Below are positions 44,282-54,515 of a stretch of DNA of 64,000 nt, piece by piece. Position numbers and translations under genes: made by a program. Below the pieces are notes generated by a model. It had not been told where the DNA came from. It made no database searches and worked only from the letters and a program-made list of their open reading frames with translations. The number at the start of each line of letters is the position of its first letter. Within the stretch, counting starts at the first letter, position 1. Source of the stretch: Shinisaurus crocodilurus (lineage: Eukaryota; Chordata; Lepidosauria; Squamata; Shinisauridae); NCBI GenBank assembly GCA_021292165.1, contig CM037888.1:34243091-34307090 (forward strand). Direction: 5' to 3'.

Positions 44282-45935
44282 TACATTGTAGATGGGCTTC
44301 TGTTATTGGGATCTTGAGTAACCCTGAAGCATTTTGGACATATGTGTCCCTGTTGCCTTTCCCCTTCAACTTCCTTTTTATCAGTTCCCTAATTTCATAG
44401 AGGTTTCCTCATTTGAAGTCAAATTATTAAGAATATGCTCCTCAAAATGCCTTTTTTTGCCTCTCTTATTGTCTGCTTGTATTTTTCTTTTTAAAACTTT
44501 AAAAATGCTCATCAGTCCTCCTAGCCAGCATAGCCAATGGCGAGGGATGCTGGGAGTTGTAGGCCAAAACATCTGGGGGGGCCACCCATTTGTTGCAACC
44601 CATCTGTTAAACTTTTGTTGCCTCTCTCCAGCGATTTCTCCTAATGTAAATTTGGCTAACAACAAAACAGAACATTCAGCATTTGTAAGATAGACATCTT
44701 AATAGTGTTTGTTCTACCTGTAGTTGGTTTTCTTATGGAGCGAGCCTATGGCCCCTAGGCAGGGCCTAGAGGGCCATAGGATTGTTCGGATTCCCAGGTC
44801 CGAGATCAGAAAACAGCTCCGACCTTGGAGCTGGAGATCCACGCTCAGAGCACCACCACCCCCGCCCCCCGCAGCTGGCAAGGAAAAAACTGCACCAGCT
44901 GCTTCTCCAAGGTCGTAAGAGCAACCTTGGGGGAAGGGGTTTAGGGGATATTCCAGAGGGAGGGGAGGACACCCGCGCCGCCAAGACACAACGCATCCTG
45001 GCAGCGCCCCAGCCGCCTTCCCTCCCCCTCCGAAGCACTGCAGTTAGACGGCAGAAATTGTCCGTCCAGCTGCTTTGCAGAGAGGGAGGAGCGTGGAGGC
45101 GACCTTTGCCTCCACGCTCCTCCCACTCTGCACAGGGTGCCTGTAATCCTCCGAGTTTGGCGGATTACAGGCAGCCTCATTGGATTGTGCCATTAACTAA
45201 TGGTCAAAAATGGTTAGACATTGATGCTGATGAGGTATATACTGAGATGTTGTATTCGACACTTTGATCAATGGAATTTATCTTTAAAAACAAGACAAAA
45301 AACCTGAGGCAATTAGAGAAATGCCTTCATTTGAAGTAAATTTGAAGTGTTGGACTTCCTTGGCAATTTTCTAGTAACTTATAAGTAAGTAACAGAGTTA
45401 CTGAAGAACCATCTTTCCCCCAAACAAAGCGTTGGGTCAGACACGATTCAGTGCCATCTCACAGAGGACACTCCTGGAGGTGTGGTGTATCTTTTGGGGT
45501 GGCCCAAAGTTTATTGTGGGGTGCACACCCCAAGTTCCTTATTTGTAACTGTCTTCTGCAGTCATCATGCATCCGTGAGTGTAGCACAAAAATGATGGCT
45601 TTGGTGAGAATCATTGTGAATCTCCAAGGGGAGTCCCCTAGTCACGGAAATATTTTGGGATGTATGGTCATATACATTTTAGTTCCTCATTAAGTTTATT
45701 GATAGAGCTCTCTTCTGAAATTCTGTACAAATAAGGTACAAGTTGTACAAAGAAGGAACTGGGAACTAGTAACCAGCTTAAGTCTGAAAAGAGCAGGCAA
45801 GGGTATAGTACAGATGGAGGCCAGCGATTAGCTTGCGACAAGTGTGGATGGCAGCTACTGCAAGTGGAAGGCTTTGAACCCCAGCCGCTGGTATTTTTTA
45901 TTGTATTTAGCCATGGGGAGGTGATTCATAAATGC
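44282..45935. other. Intron; MITE fragment at 44513-44590
   Basis: A one-sided palindromic MITE fragment ('gatgctgggagttgtaggcc'); otherwise no exon recognised. Two hairpins at 45.1 kb are listed separately. Confidence 0.5.
45084..45176. repeat. Two adjacent hairpins
   Basis: Hairpin 1 has perfect 17-bp arms GGGAGGAGCGTGGAGGC (45084-45100) and complement (45108-45124) with a 7-nt loop. Hairpin 2 (45141-45176) pairs 'tgcctgtaatcc' with 'ggattacaggca'. They lie in a GC-rich block (44.75-45.18 kb) that could be a degraded inserted element. Confidence 0.8.
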
Positions 45936-46062
45936 CTTCGCTCCTGGCTGCAGCCGCTGTACATTTTGCTGTGTCCCATCTCCCTCAAGCACTGGGTAAA
46001 GCCTGGATAGGGATTGGGTAGAAGGCAGTAGAATTTGCACCAGCGTTCAACAGAATTAAAGG
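45936..46062. repeat. Dispersed repeat X, copy 1
   Basis: About 125 bp nearly identical, in the same orientation, to 57478-57604 ('ttcgctcctggctgcagcc', 'tagaaggcagtagaatttgc'). No terminal structure was found; at 57.5 kb it lies next to repeat Y, which adjoins a Gypsy gag at 60 kb, so it may be part of that LTR element. Confidence 0.7.
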
Positions 46063-48440
46063 AGGGGTTGCCCCCCCACAGCAGCCAAAGTTCTCCCCTC
46101 CCCCCTAACCAAGGGAAAATGGAACTCTTCCAGACAGCATGGGGAGGGGGCTCGAGACGGAGGATCCCCTGCTATCACCACATTGCTTCTGTTAGGGAAT
46201 TGCTGCGCAGCCAGCCCTGGAAACTCCTCCGTCCCCAACAGCACTCAGGTTTGGGGCTGTTGATGCAGCATCATGGGGGAGGTTTAACCCCCGTCCCTGC
46301 ACTGTGCAGCGCAGGTCATGGGCCGTTTCCCGCCATCACCATGTCCCTCCTCGCAACCAGTGATGTTGGTTTCTGCAGAACATTTTCTACTCTTATATTT
46401 TTTCATGATACATGTTTCCATTTTTTTTAGAAATGCTTCATTTCTTAAAATTAATTAGTAATAATTAAATACAGGGCAGGTCAAATTTGGCAGTTGGAAT
46501 AGATGCAATGCTAGTCAAATTTAAATTCGCAGTGGTAATTTACTTTTTTAAAGATTACTACTATCACTGTCTGTGAGCCGCTGCTCTTCAGGCATGTGCT
46601 CAATTAGTCTGTCAACAGTTTTCAGTGTCTTCAGTTTTTCATTAAAATCTAAATAATGTATGAAAGAAGTATGCTATTCAGTTGTAAATATTTAAGACAT
46701 GAGAAGTATTCCACTAAACATAATTGCCAAGTAAAACAGTTAATTTGTTTGAATATAACATTTCAGCCACACTCAGGGTGCAATCTTGTGTATGCTGGTT
46801 GGAGAACGCTGCGAGTTGTAGGACTTTTTTTTCTGTTTAAATAGGCACAGGATTGCGCCCTTAGTACATTTGATTGATTCCAGTTCAATTCCTTTTGGGT
46901 ATTGGAAATGCTTTCCAGATACTTATACAGCATGTAAAATGAACATGGCATTTTAAAAGTTTTGTTTATTAAACATAAATAAACATGCTAAGTCAGATCT
47001 AATTAGGAGAGCAGAGAATGTTCTGATTCAAAATGTTGCAGAAGGAAGCCCCACCTCGCTGCCCCCAATGATTGCTTTGGGGTGCCTGGGTTCTCCCCCC
47101 TCCCACATTGCCACCAGTGTTGGTGCATAATACATAACACGGTGCATGCAATATTAGTGCCACTCTCATTCTGCGTCCTTCCCTTTCTCCTCCTCATTCT
47201 GTATCCAGCTCAAGCATGTACCACCGTGCTCCACCCAACGCCTTTGCCATCTTAATCCGTTACCCAGTCTCTGTGGAAATATAACTAATTTAAGTGGATT
47301 AATTTTTAAATGCTCTGCAGAACCGAGGGCTGCAGAGTGGAGGCATCTGAGTGGTTCATCTGATGCGGGAGGGAGTGAAACGAGTTAGCTTTGAGCAATC
47401 AAAGAAGTTGGTATCACTCAGAAATCTCACCATATCGAGAAGCCAGAATACAGGCTATTGGGGCTGGAGGAACAGCAAGAGTTCTTTTCATATGTTGACT
47501 TTCCTCAACACAGAAGAGGATTGGTGATTTGAAATTATACATTTCTGTATAATTGTGTGTGTTAGACTGTAAACTTCTACTGCCACCAGTCATTACGGTA
47601 AATCAAAACAAGTACGGTATCTTCAAGTCTTCCCAGTGACCTCAGTTGTCATCATGTCCTCTTGCATCTCCGGACTGCTTTAGATAGAAGCACCTTCATG
47701 CGATTCCTTAATTAAAGCCTGTGACAGACGAGATACTTGATTTCCGCTTTTAAACCCCTGGGAACCCCACTTGAGTGAAAGGCGTCAGGGAGATAGTTGT
47801 TGTCGAGGGAAATTGTGTTTTCCTTATCAGCAAAGGTCCTTGTAGGAAGAGACACATTTCTACCTCTCGCACACAATGAACTAAAGGCAGTTCAGAATTT
47901 ATAGAAACAATTTTATTATGTGTTGGAGTTCACCACATTATGTGAGCATGATTGTAATGTGCTAAGTGAACTTTAAACCTAATTAGGCCTACTTTAATGG
48001 AACAGCTTTGATCAGTGCCTTAAGTGGAGAAATCTTTGGTTTCCCCAGAGGACAAAGAAACATCACAGGGAAGAACTTTGCATTGTTACCTTTCAAGGAT
48101 GGCAAAGAAGAGAGCAATATCATTTCTCTAGCTTCCCCCTTCGCCCAGCCCCCAGTTAATTGTATATAGAATGATAATATGAACTGTGACCTCTGAAAGA
48201 TGGTGATGAGTAGTGGAGTGTCTTTTTTTGGGCTTCATATCCCCATTTCTGACAAGCTTGTAGAGTTCTATTCCTTGCACCTGAGGGTAAGTTAATACTC
48301 TCAACTGCAGGTGGCTCCCAGTTAGAGCAGAAACTTTGCTCCAGGTGCAGAAAGTTTAAAAAAGAAACATTCAAAGACAAGTTCAGATTTGAAAATTTTG
48401 AGATTCTGATAGCTATGCAACGAAAATCAAGGTTTCCCTC
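46063..48440. other. Intron; family-3 repeat fragment at 46780-46862
   Basis: Mostly unique-looking AT-rich intron. The 46780 fragment has 'gcaatcttgtgtatgct' mirrored by 'gcacaggattgcg'. Confidence 0.5.
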
Positions 48441-48646
48441 TGTAGAGGACCGCTGCGGGTCCTATGCGTGAGTTTGGGCTTGAACGGGTTAACCGGAGCT
48501 GGGCAAACCCTTCTGCGCGGTTCTTAGGCACTTAGGATGAGACCGCAACTTATTTTGACGGTGGAATAGCGAATGAATGAACTTACTCCGCTGTTTATAG
48601 GTAAACAGGTTTAATGAGGTGTATCAAACAAACAGATACCGAGGCT

Positions 48647-48792
48647 CAGGGCTTTTTCTCTGGTGGAACTCACCGGAACTGAGTTCCAGCACCTTTTCTT
48701 CTATTAATTGCATTACAATTTAATCGCCATCTACTCCCGAGGAAATGTAATCCAAGAGTTCCGGTACCCTTTTCTCCAGAAAAAAAGCACTG
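48647..48792. mobile_element. hAT MITE (family 7), TSD CCGAGGCT
   Basis: Starts CAGGGCTTTTTCTCTGG and ends CCAGAAAAAAAGCACTG, with an exact 8-bp duplication CCGAGGCT (48639-48646 and 48793-48800). 146 bp, inserted in the family-A LTR. Confidence 0.93.
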
Positions 48793-49307
48793 CCGAGGCT
48801 TACAAGCCTCTAGTTACTATTGCAAGAGCTGAGTCGAGACAGAGCAATACAAGGGTTACCTTAAATGAACCGAGTTCCCCCGAAAGCTGCGCCTTGTCGG
48901 TGATTGGGTATCCAGCTTGTTCACCGGGAGAGTTTCCCGGGGTTGAGTCCTAGCGTTCGGACCGGAGCCCTGGACGTCCGTGCAGCCTTGCACCAACCGA
49001 TCAACAATGACCTGGGGCTTGAAGACCCACCTTTACCTCCTGCCTCACTCCCCCCTCCCTCTTCGCTCCCCCTCCCCTCTCGCCTTCAGGGGAAACCGGT
49101 TTTCCCAGTTGCCTTCTCTGTGTCCTGGGTACTTGGCAGTACTTGGCAGCTCTTTGAGACTGCCCAGCACTTGGCGCCCCTCCTGTGCCCGAGGGTTGTT
49201 TTCCTGTCGGGCAGAAATGGGAGAAAGGAGCTACTGGGGAGGGATATGTAGATGGCCCATGGAGGTGAATATATGCAGATGACCAGGCTACCCTGACGGA
49301 CTGTTTC

Positions 49308-49649
49308 TGTCAAGATGTGTTCACAGACGACAAGAAGACTCAGGATGTTCATCAGCAAAATCCTTTACTGAGACTTTTAAGCATAATAGAACTATTTACA
49401 AAGCAGTTGCAAAGAGCCCCATGCAACTGGCACAGTCTTCCATAAAGCGACAAGACTGAGAGCTGAAAGCTGAACACTGACCGCTGACCAGCAGAAGAAT
49501 AACGCAGCTCACAGATAAGCGGCTCACTGCCTAGGAATTTGGCCTTGAGCAAATTACATTAGCCTTGTACACTCACAGGTGCACACAGCCAGGCTAATTT
49601 CTCGATCCTTTCTGCCCCAAGGACAACTTAACACTTTCAGTACCTGACA
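49308..49649 (-). repeat. Copia 3' LTR
   Basis: Plus-strand copy begins TGTCAAGATG and ends GTACCTGACA. Compared with the other LTR it lacks about 15 bp between two short GTG repeats near 49318, a likely replication slippage or deletion. Confidence 0.93.
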
Positions 49650-49662
49650 CCCCTCCTTTTCC
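49650..49662 (-). other. Copia polypurine tract
   Basis: On the minus strand GGAAAAGGAGGGG lies directly before the 3' LTR, the expected plus-strand primer site for reverse transcription. Confidence 0.8.
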
Positions 49663-49707
49663 GTAGTGGGCAGAAAGAAATCACATAATATACAGTCATT
49701 ACAAAAT

Positions 49708-50312
49708 TTACATGTTACAGAACAGCATACCAAGTTTTGAACATAACTCTTGGAACTTTGGCCCAGGAAGAGCTTTTGTAAAAAGATCCGCAAGATTACG
49801 TTCTGACTGGCAATAGGTTAATTTAATGACTCCTGTTTGAACATGGTCACGGACGTTACAGTATTTTATAGCCACATGCTTTGTGAGAGATTTCAGGCTT
49901 TCTGACATTGCTATTGCTATACAGGATTGACTATCACAATTTACCAGTATTGGCAACCTTGCCTGAATTCCTAAATCCTTCAGGATTTGAATGAACCATG
50001 TTACCTCACCACACGCCAGTGAAACTTAGGCAAGCTCTGCTTTACAACTGGATGTGGCTACACTAGATTGTTTCTTTGATTTCCAGCCTTGCAGAGAATC
50101 ACCATACTTTATTGCCATTCCACTCACAGATTTGCGTGTTTGTACACAGCTTGCCCAGTCTGCATCTACCCACCGCTGTAAAACTTCAGATCCAGTGGCA
50201 GGCAGTCTCAAGCACAGGTTGAGAGTACCTTTTAAATATCTTAACACTCTCTTTACAGCATTCCATGCTGGTACAGTGGGTTGTGACACAAACCTGCTCA
50301 AAATACCCACAC
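49708..50312 (-). pseudogene. Copia RNase H domain, broken
   Basis: Minus-strand open segments 50026-50367 and 49708-49956 carry the RNase H landmarks: 'WVDADWASC' (first Asp), 'KSKKQSSVATSSCKAELA' (Glu region) and 'LVNCDSQSCIAIA'. The end reads 'ADLFTKALPGPKFQELCSKL'. The frame stops near 50026 and resumes in another frame. The role in a live element would be to remove the RNA strand during reverse transcription. Confidence 0.88.
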
Positions 50313-50466
50313 TTGATGCCAGATCAGGTCTGGACCATTGAGAAATGTAGGGTAAACTACCTATCAATGACTGATAGATCTCTTTATCCTTGATGCCAGA
50401 TCAGGTCTGGACCATTGAGAAATGTAGGGTAAACTACCTATCAATGACGGATAGATCTCTTTATCC
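50313..50466 (-). repeat. 77-bp tandem duplication inside Copia RT/RNase H
   Basis: Units 50313-50389 and 50390-50466 are identical except for one base (gactgatag against gacggatag). Because 77 is not a multiple of three it shifts the frame. The near identity marks it as recent. Confidence 0.95.
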
Positions 50467-51921
50467 TGGAACTCCCCTCCTGTGTTAGCAGACTTGAGAA
50501 AATCAGTTGTCATGGGAATATGTACAGGTTTACAATCTTGCATCCCATAACGCTCCAACATTTGCAATATTTTCTGTCTCTGACTTAGTACGACATCACC
50601 ATTTGCCTTTCTGAGAATCTGCACATCCAAATAATGAGATACTTCTCCAAGAGATTTCACCTGAAATTTCTTGCTGAGGTGCTCAGCAAATTGTTGGATT
50701 TGACCTGTGGAACTCCCTGCACAAAGAATATCATCCACAAAAGCAAGTACTATCATGAATTGATCATTAGTCCCCTTTGTATACAAACATGGGTCAGCAA
50801 TGCTGCGTTTGAAGTTTAACAAAACTAACCAATCATTCAGGCATGAATTCCAGGCGCGAGCAGCTTGCTTTAAACCGTAAACTGCCGCGACGGGACCAGC
50901 GGGCAGCGAGGCGGATGAGGTAAAGCCCCCCCGCCGCTTCCCGCCCACCCACCCACCGTAACCCGCCGCTTCCCGCCCGCCGTAACCTGCCGCTTCCCGC
51001 CTTCCCGCCCACCCACCCACCGTAAACTGCCTTGTGCAGCTTCCATGCCACCCCAGCCCCCTCTTCAAAACCTGGAGCTGGGCGCATGATGATTTCCTCA
51101 CTTATTTCAGCATTAAGATATGCTGTAGTGATGTCAAAATGATGAACTAGCAAACCCTTTATTGCAGCAATAGAGAGAACCAATCTCATGCTTTCACTCT
51201 TAGCAGTAGGTGCAAATACCTCATCATAATTAACACCTTTCACCCGTGAATAGCCCTGCGCAACCAGACGTGCTTTGAATGTTTGTTCTCCTTTCAAAGA
51301 CACTTTCCTTTTGTATACCCAACGACTACCAGTCACTTTTGCCCCGGGTGGTATTGTAATGGGTGTGTAAACTTTATTGTGCTGGAATGACGCCAGCTCA
51401 GCCTCCATGGCTTCCATCCACTTCTGCCTTTCTTTATTAGGCAGTTGATTAACTTGTTCAAAACTCTCTGGTTCTGAAAAAACAACATTACATACCCTAG
51501 CCCCGGTTATCCCAAAACGCTCTGGGGCGATTCCCTTATTGCTCCTTTGGGACCTACGAGGAACGGACATTTCCGCATCACTTTCCTTTTCTCGGCTCTC
51601 TCCCGCCCCCTCCTCCTTTAAACCTGCCTGTGGAGAGGAATGCGGGGAATCTTGTGAGCCTTCCCGTTCTTCCCTTTCCTGCTCTAAAGCAGGCTGAGTT
51701 GAACTGAGAGGTAATAAAACACCAGGATTTGCATGAACTCTGCTCCACCCCTCCTCGGCAAAGTCTGCATTCTGAGAAACTATCACATGGCCTTGGCCAC
51801 AGAAAAAACGCCAGGATCTCCCTGTTCCAGAATAGCCGACAAAGCGAAGCCGCTGGCTTTTCGGCTCACCCTTCCTCCTTTGTGCTTTAGGGATATGTAC
51901 ACATATGCATAGCTGCCCCAC
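50467..51921 (-). pseudogene. Copia reverse transcriptase, interrupted
   Basis: The open segment 50833-51921 carries the integrase C-terminal part, the Pro/Ser-rich linker and the RT start with 'VTGSRWVYKRK', 'KARLVAQGYSRVKGVNYDEV' and the catalytic-region motif 'HHFDITTAYLNAEI'. After a GC-rich insert at 50887-51018 the second segment (to 50467) carries 'LKQAARAWN' and the metal-binding 'FVDDIL', plus 'QVKSLGEVSHYLD'. The insert splits the conserved YGLKQ motif and shifts the frame. The catalytic Asp residues are still present. Confidence 0.92.
50887..51018. repeat. GC-rich insert in Copia RT, flanked by ACCGTAAACTGCC
   Basis: 132 bp of C-rich DNA flanked by 13-bp direct repeats (50874-50886 and 51019-51031). 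The interior itself repeats variants of the flank ('ccgtaacccgccgcttcccg', 'ccgtaacctgccgcttcccg'), so it may be either an insertion with target duplication or a local tandem expansion seeded by the target. It starts 'gcgacgggacc', like the other GC-rich inserts. Confidence 0.7.
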
Positions 51922-52414
51922 ACCCTGAGATGTCCCAAATTTGGGGTGTGTCCAAATAACCTTGTGTATGGTACATCATTGATTGCTGCAGACCAGGTTC
52001 TATTACATAAATAGTTTGCTGTCAGAAAACTTTCACCCCAGAACCTAGACTCATGCTCTAAACCAGCATCTGCAAGAAGACAATCTTCTATTTGCTGAAG
52101 TACACCCAATCGTCTCTCTGCACTGCCATTTTGCCATGGAGCATAGCCATCAGACATTCTGTGTACAATGCCTTTAGACTCCAGAAAACGTTGAAATTCC
52201 TGACTCATGAACTCCCCTCCGCGGTCACTCTGAACTTGCATCACCTCCCGCTGGAAGCGCCTCTGAGCATGCGCTAACCAGATTTTAAAGACAGAAAAAA
52301 CTTCAGCCTTTTGTCTTAGCAAATAAACCCAAGCAAATTTTGTTTTATCATCTAAGATGAGAAATGCATACCGGGCGGGCACCACCTTCACTGGCAGGAA
52401 AGGGTCCACACACA
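51783..52414 (-). pseudogene. Copia integrase core
   Basis: The minus strand shows the DDE core in order: 'YAFLILDDKTKFAWVYLL' (first Asp), 'MQVQSDRGGEFMSQEF' (second Asp) and 'GYAPWQNGSAERRLGVLQQ' (Glu), then 'WGESFLTANYLCNR' and 'HTPNLGHLRVWG'. The start of the domain was cut by the hAT element at 52415. A frameshift near 51910 moves into the downstream frame. In a live element this would insert the cDNA into host DNA. Confidence 0.92.
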
Positions 52415-52910
52415 CAAGGCTGTGGAGTCGGAGTCGGAGTCGAGGAGTCGGAGTCGGAGGAAATTTTGGGTACCTGGAGTCGGAGTCGGCAAACAATGCA
52501 CCGACTCCGACTCCGACTCCTACTGAATTTAGATTGGAATTTTAAAAAAAGCAAGTTTAAATGTCCCAATTCACAAAACGTTATAACCATTGGAAAAACT
52601 GCTGTCATTCAGCTAAGGCTGTAAAAACTTGTAAACTCCGATTGTTAGCTTAAACTTTAAACATGACTATGGGATTCTACTAGGGAAATCATGTTTTATA
52701 ATAAATGCCCCTCCTGGATCCTCCCACTGCCCTATCTTCAGCAGCAGATCAGCACACAAAAAGGAGAAGGCAGCAGCTTCTGCCCAACTACCTGGCATAT
52801 TAATTAATTAATTAGCATATTAATACAGAGGAGTCGGGGAGTTGGAGTCGGACTCGGAAGTACAAAAAACTGAGGAGTCGGAACATTTATCTACCGACTC
52901 CACAGCCCTG
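52415..52910. mobile_element. Non-autonomous hAT, TSD CACACACA
   Basis: Ends CAAGGCTGTGGAGTCGG and CCGACTCCACAGCCCTG, with exact 8-bp duplication CACACACA (52407-52414 and 52911-52918). 496 bp. Sub-terminal arrays of 'gagtcg' on both sides point inwards as inverted repeats (for example 'gtcggagtcggag' and 'ccgactccgactcc'). No transposase. Inserted in Copia integrase. Confidence 0.93.
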
Positions 52911-52921
52911 CACACACATCA

Positions 52922-53093
52922 GCCTGTGGCTCAAGCTGGCTCAGCTTGTCTGAGCGTGGAAAGCTAAGCAGGGTCAGGCCTGGTTATTACTTGGATGGGA
53001 GACCCCTCCTCTAGTTTCCTGCATTGAGCAGGGGGTTGGACTCGATAGCCTTGTAGGCTCCTTCCAACTCTATGATCTATGAAATCTATGAAA
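52922..53093 (+). mobile_element. 5S-rRNA-headed, CR1-tailed SINE, copy 4
   Basis: The best-preserved copy: 'gaaagctaagcagggtcagg' and 'cctggttattacttggatgg' follow 5S rRNA almost base for base, then 'gagcagggggttggactcga' and the tail 'atctatgaaatctatgaaaa'. It lies 3 bp beyond the duplication of the hAT element, within Copia integrase. Confidence 0.92.
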
Positions 53094-53804
53094 AATTTCT
53101 TTCGTTTGCCTGTCAGATTTTCTCCTGATAGGCTGGATGTGTGACTTAGCAGCTTTACAGACTGCACAATCAAGATACCTTTTGCATCCCTTTAAACTGT
53201 AAAGGCACTTTTGTACACATTTTTTGAACCACATTGAAATTTGGGTGACCCATCCTTCTGTGTAACAGATGCACACATTGACCATGTAAAGGCTTATTGT
53301 TTACCCCTGTTTGAGCAGTGACGCAGTTAGACTTGTATGATTGAGCCTCGCCGGGCAGAAACGAGGCCAAAATTGGACCCGCTTACGCACAGCGAGACCT
53401 TACCTTGTTCTTCGGGGCGGCTCGCCCTCTCCACGGTGAGCCGCCTGCGCGGTCCGTCCTGTCGCGTCACTTTCGGGACTGGAAATGATGCGACGGAACC
53501 CTGCACAGGCGCGCTGGACCCCTGTGGCGCATTCTGCGCCTGCGCAGGGTCCCATCGTGTCATTTCCGGTCTCAGAAGTGACGGACGGGGCAGAAGACGC
53601 CCGATCGAGCGGCGCAGAGAACCTCTCCGCGCCGCTCAGAAGATTGAGTTGGGTCGGCGCCCCCGCGGAAGATCGGGTTGGGGGCGCGACCCGGCCTTGG
53701 AGCCAACGCTAGTGACGCTCTCATTTACAGTGTACTGCGCATTTAGCACATACAGCCCATTAGATAGCTGCCCTTTGGCAATGACTTTACCATCCTTTAA
53801 CACA
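53094..53804 (-). pseudogene. Copia GAG-pre-integrase and zinc-binding region, split by GC-rich insert
   Basis: From high to low coordinate: 53714-53804 encodes 'VIAKGQLSNGLYVLNAQY'; then the GC-rich insert at 53337-53713; then 53094-53336 with 'HLLHRRMGHPNFNVVQK' and 'LDCAVCKAAKSH', the H...H...CxxC zinc site that precedes Copia integrase. The reading frame matches across the insert apart from the inserted DNA. Confidence 0.88.
53337..53713. mobile_element. GC-rich dyad-symmetric insert, copy B
   Basis: Its first roughly 270 bp align by eye with copy A at 17319 (shared 'gagcctcgcc', 'cttcggggcggctcg', 'ggaaatgatgcgacgg', 'attctgcgcctgcgcag'). The distal 100 bp differ. It interrupts a Copia coding region, so its boundaries are sharp. 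No convincing target duplication was found here. Confidence 0.7.
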
Positions 53805-53974
53805 TTTCATCGATTTCATAGATCATAGAGTTGGAAGGAGCCTACAAGGCCATCGAGTCCAACCCCCTGCTCAATGCAGGAAACTAGAGGAGGGGTCTCC
53901 CATCCAAGTAACAACCAGGCCTGACCCTGCTTAGCTTTCCACACTGAGACCAGCTGAGCCAGCGTGAGCCACAG
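53805..53974 (-). mobile_element. 5S-rRNA-headed, CR1-tailed SINE, copy 5
   Basis: Antisense copy in the Copia element: tail 'tttcatagatcatagagttg' at the low side, then 'gtctcccatccaagtaacaa' and 'cctgaccctgcttagctttc' (5S C and A boxes), and the 5' end 'gtgagccacaggg'. It separates protease from the pre-integrase region. Confidence 0.9.
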
Positions 53975-54473
53975 GGCAGCCTTCCTGTGTAAAACAAACA
54001 TCAAAACCATTCCCCACAAGACATGAAACAGACAAAAGAGAATAGTCAAGAGAAGGAACACACAGGACTCTCTGCAGTGTAACTCCCAAACAGTTCACCT
54101 GACAGCTTCCCTCACCAGTAACCGGAGCTTTATGTCCATCAGCCAAAGTAATAGTTTTACAGCCCTTTTCTGTGGAAGCTGTTTCAAAGGTTGTAAATGC
54201 CTCATGAGCATTTGATATAGTGTGCGAACTGCCACTATCCAAAATCCAAGTTTCAGAGGCAAGGCTTTCACCCTGTCCAACAGCTGCTGAAACAAACTGA
54301 GTGGGAATTTTCTGCTGCTTTTTATTTTGTTGCTTTGGAGCTATATTTCCTTGTAGTTTCACTCTGCAATTCCGGCAGAGGTGCCCTGCCTTTCCACAAT
54401 GATAACACTTCCTCACGGTCATGGCATGTTCCTCAGCTGCTGCCCGCTGAAACGCTTCTTTTGATCTCTGCAT
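53975..54473 (-). pseudogene. Copia zinc knuckle and protease
   Basis: The open frame contains the Gag CCHC knuckle CYHCGKAGHLCRNC (Cys23, Cys26, His31, Cys36 of the segment) and about 50 residues later the aspartic protease motif 'ETWILDSGSSHTI' with an intact DSG. The 3' end is cut by SINE copy 5. A frameshift near 54480 separates it from upstream Gag. Confidence 0.92.
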
Positions 54474-54515
54474 TCCTGCTACTCCAGGCTGGCTGCCATG
54501 GCTGGACGACGCACT

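Noticed and set aside
52922..53093. 5S rRNA gene
   Set aside because: Only the promoter-proximal two thirds resemble 5S rRNA; the 3' third is replaced by CR1 tail and several scattered copies share that junction, so it is a SINE.
53600..53720. Target-site duplication for GC-rich copy B ('agtgacgc' on both sides)
   Set aside because: The left occurrence lies about 20 bp away from the insert boundary, so it is probably chance.
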